NCBI GenBank assembly: GCA_017398125.1
Contig: JAFQHE010000061.1
Coordinates: 1 to 41,677 of the forward strand
DNA: 41,677 nucleotides
Reading direction: 5' to 3'
From: Bacteroidales bacterium
GTDB taxonomy: Bacteria > Bacteroidota > Bacteroidia > Bacteroidales > UBA932
Shown here: positions 22,659 to 31,123 of the stretch, in pieces
Layout: each line of letters opens with the position of its first letter
How positions within the stretch are numbered: the stretch's first letter is position 1
Program-made: the position numbers and the translations under genes
Notes under the pieces: model-generated
Databases searched by the model: none
Told to the model about the DNA's origin: nothing
What the model saw: only the letters and a program-made list of their open reading frames with translations

Positions 22659-24818
22659 ATGAAAAATATATTTAAACTATTATTAGCATTTACCATTGGT
22701 GCTTTTATGGCAGTCTCTTGTTCTGAGGAGGAGGAACTTCTGGGAACAAAGATCAGCGCAGATGCAAGCATCCTGTTATTTGATGGTCAGGGAGCCTCAT
22801 CTCAAACAGTTTCTATTGTTTCAGACGGTGACTGGATTGCAGTTGCACCAGAGTGGGTTACAGTAACTCCAAACTTTGGCACAGGCAACCAGACTGTACA
22901 GATCTCAGTTGCAGACAATTTGGATGCAGACGGAACTTTGGCAGCGGAGAGAAAAGCTGCCGTTGCATTTACAGTAACCGGCGGTTCATACGCAGTTGCA
23001 ATCAGTCAGGCAGGTGACCCTGACAAAAAACCTGCGGAGATTGCAAAGATTACAGTAGCGCAATTCAATGCGGCAGAAGAGAATGATGCCGTATTCTATG
23101 AGTTGACAGGTGCAATTACAAGCATTACAGGTGCATATTACGGAAACTTCTATCTTGCAGATGAGACAGGTTCGGTATATGTTTATGGCCTTTATGACCA
23201 GAAGGGCGGCAACTACGGTTCATTTGAGAAGTATGGCCTTAACCAAGGTGACATCATTACCATCAGAGGTTACAGAGCCTCATACAACGGTCTTATTGAG
23301 ATGCTGGGAGCCTATTATGTGTCACATGTTCCGTCTTTGGTCTCAGCAACTCCTGCAGAGGTTGAATTGCCAATTGAGGGCGGTGAGTTTGAGGTTGCAT
23401 TGGCTTACAAAGGCGAGACATTTGAGATCAATATCAACCCTGAGGCAAGAGGCTGGTTGAACATGGGTACAATAAGACCTGATGGCGATACAACCAGAAT
23501 TACCTTCTCTGCTCCCGCAAACAATGGCTCTCCACGTGAGGCTACAATCTCATTCACTTCATCAAAAGGCTCTACAGTGTCAACTGTCGAGACAAAAGTA
23601 AAACAGGATGGTTCCATTATTGATGCTACTGTTGCTAATTTCTTGGCACAGGAGGTTTCAGATGTTGCTTTGTACCGCTTGACCGGTAAAGTCAAGAGCA
23701 TAACTGGTGCAGAGTATGGAAACTTCTATCTTGAGGATGCATCAGGTGAGGTATATGTTTATGGATTGACTGCAACACCGGTAGAGAAGAACGACAAGTC
23801 ATTTGCATCTTTGGGCATTAAAGTAGGCGATATTGTAACATTGGTAGGTACAAGGGCTGATTTTAAAGGAACAGCGCAAGTAGGTGGCCCTGCATATTAT
23901 ATCAGCCATGTATCACATAAGGAGGCAACCGTTGCCGAGGTGCTTGCTGCTTCAGTAGGGGATGACTACTACAAAATTACCGGAACAATCTCAAATATGA
24001 AGAGTACTGAATACGGTAACTTTGACATTGTTGACGAAACAGGTTCAATTTACGTATTTGGATTGACAAAGGCTCCGGTAGAGAAGAATGACAAGTCATT
24101 TGCATCATTGGGCCTTAAAGAGGGTGATATTGTTACTCTTGTGGGCAAACGTTCAGAGTACAAGGGATCTGCACAAATTGGCGGTGCATACTATCTGTAC
24201 CACCAGGAGGGCACAACAGACCCTGAAGAAGAGGTTGTAAAGGAGGTTTCAATTGCCGATTTCAATGCTGCAGCAGAGGATGATACCTGGTACAAGATAT
24301 CAGGTGTGGTTATCTCTGTGGCAAATGCGACCTATGGACGTCTTACAATTAAGGATGCTTCAGGAGAGGTTTATGTTTATGGCGTACGTGGCGAAAAGGG
24401 AGGAAGCAACCAGGTGTTTGAGTCTTTGAATGTGAAAGAGGGCGATATTCTTACAATCATTGCCAACAGAGGCTCATATAAGGGTGATATCCAGGCATCA
24501 AATGCATACATGGATTCAAACATAAGTGTAAAGAGTGCAACTGTTGAGGAGTTTATTGCGGCATCTGAAGGTGATGATTATTACAGGCTTACAGGTACTG
24601 TAGAGAACCTCAAGAACACAGAGTACGGTAACTTTGACATAAAGGATGCCACAGGTTCTGTATATGTATATGGCCTTTTGACAGGCTGGAAAGGTGCGTC
24701 AAAACAGTTTGCATCTTTGGAGATTGTGGAGGGCAACAACATTACATTGATTGGAAAGAGGTCATCTTTCAATGGTTCACCTGAAGTGGACAATGCGTTC
24801 TTTGTTTCAAAGAACTAA
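22659..24818 (+). CDS. lipoprotein with BACON domain and five tandem OB-fold-like repeats
   Basis: The 719-residue protein starts at ATG 22659 (MKNIFKLLLAFTIGAFMAVS, lipidated Cys next). After a BACON-like domain (about 30-125) come five ~95-residue repeats near 129-226, 319-420, 420-520, 526-622 and 624-719. A second BACON-like domain lies between repeats 1 and 2. Each repeat has the pattern YxLTGxVxxI, then YGNFxLxDxTGxVYVYGL, then GDIxTLxGxRxxYKG, as in nucleic-acid-binding OB folds (YhcR/DUF5689-like). No catalytic residues are seen. As third gene of the nuclease-receptor operon, it could capture DNA or RNA at the surface. Repeats 2 and 3 are the most alike, suggesting recent internal duplication. 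OB folds can also bind sugars or proteins. Confidence 0.82.
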   Translation: MKNIFKLLLAFTIGAFMAVSCSEEEELLGTKISADASILLFDGQGASSQTVSIVSDGDWIAVAPEWVTVTPNFGTGNQTVQISVADNLDADGTLAAERKAAVAFTVTGGSYAVAISQAGDPDKKPAEIAKITVAQFNAAEENDAVFYELTGAITSITGAYYGNFYLADETGSVYVYGLYDQKGGNYGSFEKYGLNQGDIITIRGYRASYNGLIEMLGAYYVSHVPSLVSATPAEVELPIEGGEFEVALAYKGETFEININPEARGWLNMGTIRPDGDTTRITFSAPANNGSPREATISFTSSKGSTVSTVETKVKQDGSIIDATVANFLAQEVSDVALYRLTGKVKSITGAEYGNFYLEDASGEVYVYGLTATPVEKNDKSFASLGIKVGDIVTLVGTRADFKGTAQVGGPAYYISHVSHKEATVAEVLAASVGDDYYKITGTISNMKSTEYGNFDIVDETGSIYVFGLTKAPVEKNDKSFASLGLKEGDIVTLVGKRSEYKGSAQIGGAYYLYHQEGTTDPEEEVVKEVSIADFNAAAEDDTWYKISGVVISVANATYGRLTIKDASGEVYVYGVRGEKGGSNQVFESLNVKEGDILTIIANRGSYKGDIQASNAYMDSNISVKSATVEEFIAASEGDDYYRLTGTVENLKNTEYGNFDIKDATGSVYVYGLLTGWKGASKQFASLEIVEGNNITLIGKRSSFNGSPEVDNAFFVSKN

Positions 24819-24840
24819 ACTGACAAATCACTAAATCAAT

Positions 24841-24875
24841 AAGGCTCGGTCATTCTTTTGACCGGGCCTTTTTCA
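24841..24875 (+). terminator. intrinsic terminator of the nuclease/receptor operon
   Basis: AAGGCTCGGTCA pairs with TTGACCGGGCCTT (one G-T pair) around a short loop and is followed by a T-rich tail. It lies 23 bases after the stop of the OB-fold lipoprotein gene. The rest of the 325-base gap to 25144 holds the hairpin repeat at 24949 and nothing else recognisable. Confidence 0.85.
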
Positions 24876-24948
24876 TTTTGGTAATGTTGCCAATGCAGCC
24901 AAACTTACCCTATTTCTGCTCTTGCAGATAACTATTAACGAAAAAGGA

Positions 24949-25012
24949 GGCTGACTTAAAAGGTCTCTTATCAAAGGAATAACCCCTATTAGAGTGCTTT
25001 CTAATAGGGGTT
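24949..25012. repeat. dispersed hairpin repeat, second copy (partner 15562-15625)
   Basis: It is nearly identical to 15562-15625: GGCTGACTTAAAA at the left, and AACCCCTATTAGA paired with TCTAATAGGGGTT at the right (13-bp perfect stem, loop GTGCTT). It again lies between convergent genes, here the OB-fold lipoprotein and the DUF4270 gene. The left end resembles insertion-sequence termini, but no transposase or inverted partner end is seen. Confidence 0.75.
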
Positions 25013-25143
25013 TGCTATTCATGGAGATGCCCTTTTGGGTCACCTCTCTATGCTATTCATTGGGAAGAATTTGTGCCGGCTGTTGTTTTAGAAAAGCCGT
25101 AGTCTCGGTCTCAAACCCCATTGTTGATAAGGTATTATGGAGT

Positions 25144-26664
25144 TTAGTCCATTACGGCGTACACAATCTCCAATTCAGGGTATCTGTCGGCTTTAGGGCC
25201 ATTTATTACACCCATGAAGTAACTATAGTTGTCAACGTAGTAGTAGGTCTGACCATAAGATGAATCCTCCTCGTACATCAATGGATAGAGCCAGAAATCA
25301 TACTTGTTGCCAAGTTCTTCCCTCTTCATGTTCATTACCTTCTGCATGGTACTTGAAACCTCGCATCTGTATTGGCCCAAAGATCTGTTTATTGCACCCA
25401 TAGAGCTTCCTGACAAGGCGTAATCGCTGTAAGGATAGTAGTATTTCATATCAGACTCTTCGGTATTTGTGGCTCTGTAGGCCGGGAAAAGATATGATGG
25501 ATAGCGGTAATCAAGCATACTGATGTCTGCCGGGAATTCAAAAGGAAAGATCAATGTTGCCTTTGAAATGATCACCTTTGCAGGGTCAATGCCTTTCCGG
25601 GCTGCCCAATTGTCCAATGAATCCTTGAGTGCGGCAATATTTACATACGGATTGATTCCGGCTCCACCTTCAATTGGCAATTTTTCAAGCTGTTGTGTTG
25701 TTTCAAGTCTCTTTGAACTGTATGAAGTGGTGTTCAAGCAGCCTCCATAGCCGAAAACAAATGTTGCTGTGGTATCTTTTCTATTCAGGCCCTCACCCCA
25801 TGTCGGTTGGAAATTATACTTCACATTTATGGTTATGCCACCTACATTGAACAGATTCAGTCGGCCGGCATCAATAGTTGGAGGGGTGTCACATGTAATG
25901 TATAGTCCTCCGTGGTTCTTTACAAACAGTTGGAGAGAATCCCTCTCTTCAGCTGTAGAACCCAACAGCTCTGAACCATAATCGTTGCTGAGGCGGAAAG
26001 TGACGGAGTCACCGCCAAAATATGTTACGGCACTTGTGTTCAACTCAACAGGGATGTAATCATCTTTTGTCAATGACGAAGTGAAGGCTTTTGTTGAGTC
26101 GATGGCCTTTTTCAACCTGTATACATGAAAATTCTGTGTAGTACCCACCTGTGACGGATCCATTGTAATGGAGGTCCTCTCTATTGAAGAGGTGGTCTCA
26201 GTTGTGGTGTATGTAGGATAGTAATATGAGTAGTACGAGTAATAAGAGTAATAAGACGAATAATATGGATTGTTGTAGTATGAGTTCGGTGTAGTTGTGG
26301 AACTCATTGTGGCATTGGCTGTTGCCAATGTTAGGGTCATTGAGGTCGAGATGATTTTAGGATCTTTGCCCAAATCCCAGTTGGTTGTGTTAGGACATAC
26401 ATTACCTGCTGAACCGAACTGTGCGATGCCGAACTCGCTTGTATTGAATGCTCCTATTGTTGCATAAACCATAGATGTTCCCTGCAGACTGTCCAATGTC
26501 TTCAGCTCCAAAGGTACTCTGAAACGTGCAGTCTCAACCTTCAGCAACTGGCTGTCCGGCACATATTCAGAGCCAAGTGACTTGTCAATAGTAATGCATG
26601 AAAAGAAGATTTGGCCAAGTATGGCCATCAGGATAAAACTGCGGAAAATATTTTTAAATAGCAT
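25144..26664 (-). CDS. DUF4270 family lipoprotein
   Basis: The 506-residue protein has a lipobox (GQIFFSC, Cys23) and matches the DUF4270 family of Bacteroidota surface lipoproteins (SLGSEYVPDSQLLKVETARF near the start; WLYPLMYEEDSSYGQTYYYV near the end). Residues about 130-158 are an unusual tyrosine/serine-rich tract made of NPYY, SSYY and SYY units. The function of the family is unknown to me. The start overlaps the end of the glycogen-synthase-like gene by 11 bases, indicating translational coupling; this pairing is common in the order. The tyrosine tract could be an extended flexible or adhesive segment (inference). Confidence 0.85.
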   Translation of the reverse strand: MLFKNIFRSFILMAILGQIFFSCITIDKSLGSEYVPDSQLLKVETARFRVPLELKTLDSLQGTSMVYATIGAFNTSEFGIAQFGSAGNVCPNTTNWDLGKDPKIISTSMTLTLATANATMSSTTTPNSYYNNPYYSSYYSYYSYYSYYYPTYTTTETTSSIERTSITMDPSQVGTTQNFHVYRLKKAIDSTKAFTSSLTKDDYIPVELNTSAVTYFGGDSVTFRLSNDYGSELLGSTAEERDSLQLFVKNHGGLYITCDTPPTIDAGRLNLFNVGGITINVKYNFQPTWGEGLNRKDTTATFVFGYGGCLNTTSYSSKRLETTQQLEKLPIEGGAGINPYVNIAALKDSLDNWAARKGIDPAKVIISKATLIFPFEFPADISMLDYRYPSYLFPAYRATNTEESDMKYYYPYSDYALSGSSMGAINRSLGQYRCEVSSTMQKVMNMKREELGNKYDFWLYPLMYEEDSSYGQTYYYVDNYSYFMGVINGPKADRYPELEIVYAVMD

Positions 26665-27484
26665 TGTCTCCTAAAATTGTGTCATAAAATTGGTTATACT
26701 CCTTGATGTAGTCAGAATCGGCACCAATCTCCACGTATGGGAGTGTTGGAAGTTTCATGGATGTTACGTAAGAAGCCAATTCTTCATTGATGGACTCGCT
26801 GCCAAAAATGATGCCGTCTGCATTCTGGATGGCTAATTTTGCAAGATTTATGCCATTAGGCTGTTTGAGCAGTTCAAGATCTTTTGCCTTGATGCCAGGA
26901 AGTGTGGCTTTTGCCTTCATGTCATTCGGAAACTCCACATCCTCAATCTCGTTGTATAGCGATAGAACAAGTTTGCTCTCTGTGAAAATAGGGTCGTCTT
27001 TGTATACCTTCTTGAGGTACAACGGAAGAATGTGGGAGATCCAGCCCTGACAATGTATGATGTCCGGTTTCCACCTCAACTTCTTGACAGTCTCAAGCAC
27101 TCCACGCGCAAAAAATATAGCCCTTTCGTCATTATCTTCAAAGAAAGCTCCGTTTTCATCGTTAAAGATGAATTTTCTCTGGAAGTAATCATCATTGTCA
27201 ATGAAATAGACCTGCATGCGGGCCGCAGGAATAGAGGCAACCTTGATGATGAGCGGCCTGTCAATATCATTCACCACAATGTTCATTCCGGAAAGACGTA
27301 TCACTTCGTGCAGCTGGTTCCTACGTTCATTTATACACCCGTAACGTGGCATGAACGAACGTATCTCCTTACCACTTTCCTGTATTCCCTGAGGAAGGTG
27401 TCTTCCTACTGTAGATGCTGTATTTTCAGGCACATACGGATAAATTTCCGAGTTTACGAACAATACTCTTTTAGGATCTTTCAT
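26654..27484 (-). CDS. glycogen/starch synthase-like protein, N-terminal domain only
   Basis: The protein has 276 residues from ATG 27484 (MKDPKRVLFVNSEIYPYVPE). The earlier in-frame ATG would add a hydrophobic AT-rich stretch lying upstream of the -7 promoter box, so it is rejected. The sequence follows the GT5 N-terminal Rossmann domain (FVNSEIYPY, IIHCQGWISHILPLYLKK, SESINEELAS). The ADP-glucose-binding KxGGL motif is replaced (ENTASTVGRHLP) and the entire C-terminal GT-B domain is absent. It is therefore probably not a working glycogen synthase; a regulatory or carbohydrate-sensing role is possible. It is co-transcribed with the DUF4270 gene (11-base overlap) and divergent from ftsX. Confidence 0.8.
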   Translation of the reverse strand: MKDPKRVLFVNSEIYPYVPENTASTVGRHLPQGIQESGKEIRSFMPRYGCINERRNQLHEVIRLSGMNIVVNDIDRPLIIKVASIPAARMQVYFIDNDDYFQRKFIFNDENGAFFEDNDERAIFFARGVLETVKKLRWKPDIIHCQGWISHILPLYLKKVYKDDPIFTESKLVLSLYNEIEDVEFPNDMKAKATLPGIKAKDLELLKQPNGINLAKLAIQNADGIIFGSESINEELASYVTSMKLPTLPYVEIGADSDYIKEYNQFYDTILGDNAI

Positions 27485-27504
27485 ATAGATAAAATTTAGC
27501 TCTG

Positions 27505-27512
27505 CAAAGATA
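27505..27512 (-). promoter_or_regulatory. -7 box for the glycogen-synthase-like/DUF4270 operon
   Basis: The minus-strand TATCTTTG fits TAnnTTTG and lies about 20 bases upstream of the ATG at 27484. A -33 TTG at the usual distance is not evident. Confidence 0.5.
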
Positions 27513-27550
27513 ATAAAAAAATTAAAGAAAATGATATTCAAATTTTGTAT

Positions 27551-27558
27551 ATCTTTGA
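27551..27558 (+). promoter_or_regulatory. -7 box for ftsX
   Basis: TATCTTTG fits TAnnTTTG and ends 13 bases before the ftsX start, giving a very short leader. It is divergent from the minus-strand box at 27505. Confidence 0.5.
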
Positions 27559-27571
27559 GGTTTGATAAGAT

Positions 27572-28450
27572 ATGAGCAAAAGAGAAAAAAATATTATAGC
27601 CCGTCGTCTGGCACATTCGTACCTTTCGTCAATAATAAGCATAAGCCTTGTGTTGCTGCTTGTCGGCTTTTTTGGGATGCTTGCTGCAAATGCTACCCAG
27701 GTGTCAAACTATTTCAAGGAGAATATTGCCATATCTGTAATTCTGAAAGGGCATATAGAGGAGAAGGAGGCTCATGAACTTGATGAGAAAATATCTGCCT
27801 TGCCATGTGTGAAGCAGACCAGGTATATCTCAAAGGCTCAGGGTACCGAGGAGATGAAGGAGCTGCTCGGTGAGAATTTTCTGAGTATCTTTGAGAGCAA
27901 CCCGATTCCAATATCATTGGAGGTGCAGCTTAATGCCGACTATTTTTCTCCCGACAGTGTGGCTCTCTTTACCGCCTCTATGGAGGAGTTGCCTCAGGTT
28001 GATGAGGTAAGCTACCAGAGTTCGCTTATCAATGCCATAAATGAGAATATTGAGAGAATAGGCCTTATACTCATGGTCTTTATAGCTCTTCTTCTGTTCA
28101 TATCGTTTGTGCTGATAAACAATACGGTAAGGCTAAATGTCTACTCCAAGAGATTTTCGATATATACAATGCGCCTGGTTGGTGCAACAAGGGCATTCAT
28201 AAGGGCTCCGTTTCTGGTCAAGGCAGTGTTTCAAGGGCTTATAGCTGCGCTGTTAGCAGTGGTGATGCTTCTGGGAATGCTTGTTGTTGTGAGGGAACAG
28301 TTTGCCCAGCTTTTCAATGTCTTTGAGCCAAGGATGCTTGCTGTGGTGCTGTCGGGAGTAGTGGTATTGGGCGTGATTATATGCGTTACGAGCACATATT
28401 TTGTAGTGAACAGACTGGTTTCACTAACCAATGATGAGTTGTATTATTAA
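27572..28450 (+). CDS. ftsX: cell-division ABC transporter permease FtsX
   Basis: The 292-residue protein has the FtsX layout: a cytosolic start (MSKREKNIIARRLAHSYLSS), TM1 (about 20-40), an extracytoplasmic domain (about 45-160, with ISKAQGTEEMKELLGENF) and three C-terminal helices flanking the FtsX/MacB-like permease core (RLVGATRAFIRAPFLVKAVF). With the ATPase FtsE it signals to peptidoglycan hydrolases at the septum. ftsE is not adjacent, which is common in Bacteroidota. It is followed at 25 bases by the DUF3098 gene and then uppP, a conserved envelope gene string. Confidence 0.93.
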   Translation: MSKREKNIIARRLAHSYLSSIISISLVLLLVGFFGMLAANATQVSNYFKENIAISVILKGHIEEKEAHELDEKISALPCVKQTRYISKAQGTEEMKELLGENFLSIFESNPIPISLEVQLNADYFSPDSVALFTASMEELPQVDEVSYQSSLINAINENIERIGLILMVFIALLLFISFVLINNTVRLNVYSKRFSIYTMRLVGATRAFIRAPFLVKAVFQGLIAALLAVVMLLGMLVVVREQFAQLFNVFEPRMLAVVLSGVVVLGVIICVTSTYFVVNRLVSLTNDELYY

Positions 28451-28475
28451 TTTTTGAAGATTTAAAAGATATAAT

Positions 28476-28748
28476 ATGAAAAAAAAGAATCTATCCGCTT
28501 CTGGCGGACAAGTTGATGAGAAAGATTTTGCTATACCTTATAAGAATATCATGTATATAGCAGTTGCCTTTGGTGTAATGGTACTTGGTTATGTCCTTAT
28601 GGCCGGTGGCGGTTCAGACGACCCTAACCAATTCAATGAGGCAATGTTCAGTTTCCGTAGGATTGTTGTTGCGCCTGTAGTTATTCTTGCCGGTATGATT
28701 ATGGTTATAGCTGCAATCATGTATAGAGGTAAAAAGGAGAAGAAGTAG
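28476..28748 (+). CDS. DUF3098 family small membrane protein
   Basis: The 90-residue protein has a hydrophilic N-terminus ([20 protein letters not shown]), two transmembrane helices (about 25-43 and 65-83) and a basic tail. The loop with [19 protein letters not shown] is typical of DUF3098. Its function is unknown, but it is regularly found between ftsX and uppP in Bacteroidota, which suggests a role in envelope growth or division. Its stop lies 1 base before the uppP start. Confidence 0.88.
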   Translation: MKKKNLSASGGQVDEKDFAIPYKNIMYIAVAFGVMVLGYVLMAGGGSDDPNQFNEAMFSFRRIVVAPVVILAGMIMVIAAIMYRGKKEKK

Positions 28749-28749
28749 C

Positions 28750-29574
28750 ATGTCGGAATTGGAAGCGGTACTTTTGGGGATTGTGCAGGGACTTACCGAG
28801 TTCTTGCCTGTAAGCAGCAGCGGACACCTTACAATCTGCAAGGAACTTTTTGGTATAGAGACTCCAAACCTCTCTTTTGAGGTGGCTGTGCATGCTGCTA
28901 CGGTTTTGAGTACTATAGTTGCATTCAGAAAGGATATTTGGAAGCTGTTGCGCGGATGCTTCAATCTTCAGATGAATCCGCAGAAGGAGTATGTCATCAA
29001 GATAGCCATTTCAATGATACCTATATTTATAGTGGGGCTCTTTTTCAAGGATTATGTGGAGAATATTTTCGGGAGCGGTCTGGCAATTGTGGGGCTGATG
29101 CTGCTTGTTACAGCTTCGCTGCTCTCTCTAAGTGAGATGCTCTCAAAGAGGGCTGCCATGAAGAATCCCGGAACCGCAGGAGAGGAATATGGCAAGACAA
29201 TTGGTTATAAGGATGCGTTCATTATAGGACTTGCCCAAGCTTGTGCAGTGTTGCCGGGCTTGTCGAGATCCGGAACCACAATCTCTACAGGACTTATGCT
29301 TGGAGTTAAAAAATCTCAGGTGGCGCAGTTCTCGTTTCTCATGGTGCTGGTGCCAATATTGGGGGAGGCTTTTCTTGAACTTGTGGGAGGCGAGTTTGCC
29401 TTGGGTGCGTCAGGTATAGGCTCATGGGCCTTGATGCTTGGTTTTCTTGCAGCATTCCTGTCGGGACTTTTTGCCTGTACCCTTATGGTGAATATAGTCA
29501 AGAAGAGAAGTTTGTGGGGATTTGCAGTATATTGTGCCATAGTTGGAATGGCTTGTGTGATAAGCACATTGTAA
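28750..29574 (+). CDS. uppP: undecaprenyl-diphosphate phosphatase UppP/BacA
   Basis: The 274-residue multi-pass membrane protein has both family motifs: [16 protein letters not shown] near residues 14-29 and [16 protein letters not shown] near 175. It removes a phosphate from undecaprenyl diphosphate to recycle the lipid carrier for peptidoglycan and surface glycans, and excess enzyme gives bacitracin resistance. Length is normal. It is coupled to the DUF3098 gene (1-base gap) and followed after 37 bases by the LpxH-like gene on the same strand. Confidence 0.96.
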   Translation: MSELEAVLLGIVQGLTEFLPVSSSGHLTICKELFGIETPNLSFEVAVHAATVLSTIVAFRKDIWKLLRGCFNLQMNPQKEYVIKIAISMIPIFIVGLFFKDYVENIFGSGLAIVGLMLLVTASLLSLSEMLSKRAAMKNPGTAGEEYGKTIGYKDAFIIGLAQACAVLPGLSRSGTTISTGLMLGVKKSQVAQFSFLMVLVPILGEAFLELVGGEFALGASGIGSWALMLGFLAAFLSGLFACTLMVNIVKKRSLWGFAVYCAIVGMACVISTL

Positions 29575-29611
29575 TTTAGCATACACTTTTATATAAACGG
29601 TTTATACTTGA

Positions 29612-30367
29612 ATGGAGCAGAGGAATCTATACTATTTTGTTTCTGATGTGCATCTCGGACTTGACTATCTTGATCCGGTTGCGAGGGAGCGTAAATTTGC
29701 GGATTTTCTTCTGCAGTTGCCTTCTCATACAAAAAAGCTTTTCCTTTTGGGCGACATTTTTGATTTCTGGTATGAGTATAAATTTGTAATTCCACGCGGG
29801 TTTACAAGAACGTTGGGCGCATTAGCCCAGTTGGCAGATAGAGGAGTGGAGATTCATTTCTTCAATGGAAACCATGATATATGGACATACGATTATTTCC
29901 AGAGGGAGCTGGGTTTTATAATGGAGAGGCAGCCTGCGGTATTTGAACTTGAGGGCAAGTACTTCTGTATGGGGCATGGCGACGGTCTGATGCCCGGTGA
30001 CAGATGGTATAAACTTATGAAATGGGGTTTTAACAACAAATTTCTGCAGAGACTCTTTAGTGCAATTCATCCAAGGTGGGCTTTGGGCCTGGGACATTCA
30101 TGGAGCAGGCACAACAGGCTGACTAAAGGAGAAGAGTTCAAATTCAGTGGTGAAGATGAGACGCTTGTGAAGTTTGCACATCAATTCCAGAAAACAAGAT
30201 CTGAGGATGCAAAGATTGATTTCTTCGTTTTTGGTCATTACCACTATAAGATACAGCATCAGCTTGCTTGTGGAGGGGAGCTGACAATTCTCGGCGAGTG
30301 GATAAACCATTGCGACTATCTTGTGTTTGACGGAGAGAAACTTGAATCCAAGGTATTCAAGGGCTGA
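29612..30367 (+). CDS. lpxH: UDP-2,3-diacylglucosamine hydrolase (LpxH family)
   Basis: The 251-residue calcineurin-like phosphoesterase contains DVHLG (D12, H14), GDIFDFW (D48), NGNHD (N87, H88), GHGDG (H122) and GHYHYK (near 211). This is the full metal-binding set of the LpxH branch. LpxH splits UDP-2,3-diacylglucosamine to lipid X in lipid A synthesis at the inner-membrane surface. In Bacteroidota several paralogues share these motifs, so the exact substrate is probable, not proven. It is the last gene of the ftsX-uppP string and ends 12 bases from the convergent DUF4294 gene. Confidence 0.85.
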   Translation: MEQRNLYYFVSDVHLGLDYLDPVARERKFADFLLQLPSHTKKLFLLGDIFDFWYEYKFVIPRGFTRTLGALAQLADRGVEIHFFNGNHDIWTYDYFQRELGFIMERQPAVFELEGKYFCMGHGDGLMPGDRWYKLMKWGFNNKFLQRLFSAIHPRWALGLGHSWSRHNRLTKGEEFKFSGEDETLVKFAHQFQKTRSEDAKIDFFVFGHYHYKIQHQLACGGELTILGEWINHCDYLVFDGEKLESKVFKG

Positions 30368-30379
30368 TTGCCTTCCGGA

Positions 30380-31021
30380 CTATTTGTAGAACATAGAGTA
30401 GTACAGATAATCGAATGTGCCGGCATGGTACATCTGCACAAGCTCCTCGAGCTGTTTGTCTTCTCCAAACTTGTCATACTGCTTTTTAAGGTCGGAGCCA
30501 AAGAGTTTTGCTACTCCCTGCCAGAATCCGGCGGCTACACCACCCCTGTAGTTCCTTATGAGGTAGAATCCGCTTAAGCCTACCTCGCGGTCTATCAGTT
30601 TGATCAACATTTTTCCCTGGTTTATGGTCATCTTGCTGAGTGGCTTTTCAAACTCTTTGAAGAGACGTTTTTCGTAACTTTTCAGATATTTTTCACGCTC
30701 CCTGGCATTGAATCCCGAGTGTTTCAATGTGCTGTCGGCATCCTGAATTATTACCTTTGCCTTGAGTGCATAGGGGTATGTCTTTTTGAAATTGTATACA
30801 GTCCTGTAGTATTGTCTCCATTGTTTGCTCTTTTTCCAGTGTTCCGGTCTGTTGAATACGTATGTAGGCGCCATTTTATCTACGTAAAGAGTATCTCCGA
30901 GGTCATCAATAATGTAGCCTATTACATGCCCTTTTTTTTGCTGTGCATACAATTCTTCCCTTTGTATGCCGACAAAGAGAATAAGTGTAAAAATGGTGGT
31001 AAAAAAGGTTCTTGTGAGCAT
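30380..31021 (-). CDS. DUF4294 family exported protein
   Basis: The 213-residue protein begins with a signal peptide (MLTRTFFTTIFTLILFVGIQ, cleavage near YAQQ). The mature part matches DUF4294: GYIIDDLGDTLYVDKMAPTY, then WRQYYRTVYNFKKTYPYALK, then GKMLIKLIDREVGLSGFYLI and SGFYLIRNYRGGVAAGFWQG. It is mostly helical and basic, probably periplasmic. The molecular function is not known to me. It is a single gene, convergent with lpxH and divergent from the glutamate transporter gene. Confidence 0.85.
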   Translation of the reverse strand: MLTRTFFTTIFTLILFVGIQREELYAQQKKGHVIGYIIDDLGDTLYVDKMAPTYVFNRPEHWKKSKQWRQYYRTVYNFKKTYPYALKAKVIIQDADSTLKHSGFNAREREKYLKSYEKRLFKEFEKPLSKMTINQGKMLIKLIDREVGLSGFYLIRNYRGGVAAGFWQGVAKLFGSDLKKQYDKFGEDKQLEELVQMYHAGTFDYLYYSMFYK

Positions 31022-31123
31022 AATTGTTAAAAAGATTGGCCGTAAAATTACAATTTTTGCTCAATTATTGAGCCAAAATATTTAACTTTAGCAATTATTT
31101 ACCATTCTTAACGACAATAGACT

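Noticed and set aside
22659-24818. Tandem repeats as a CRISPR array or DNA-level satellite
   Set aside because: The repeat unit is ~290 bases, coding and diverged, giving protein domains, with no short palindromic repeats or spacers.
24949-25143. An insertion sequence between the two convergent genes
   Set aside because: The left end looks like a transposon terminus, but there is no transposase and no inverted partner end.
26654-27484. Frameshift causing the short glycogen-synthase homologue
   Set aside because: The downstream DNA encodes the start of the DUF4270 lipoprotein with a normal overlap, and no C-terminal GT sequence is seen in other frames.
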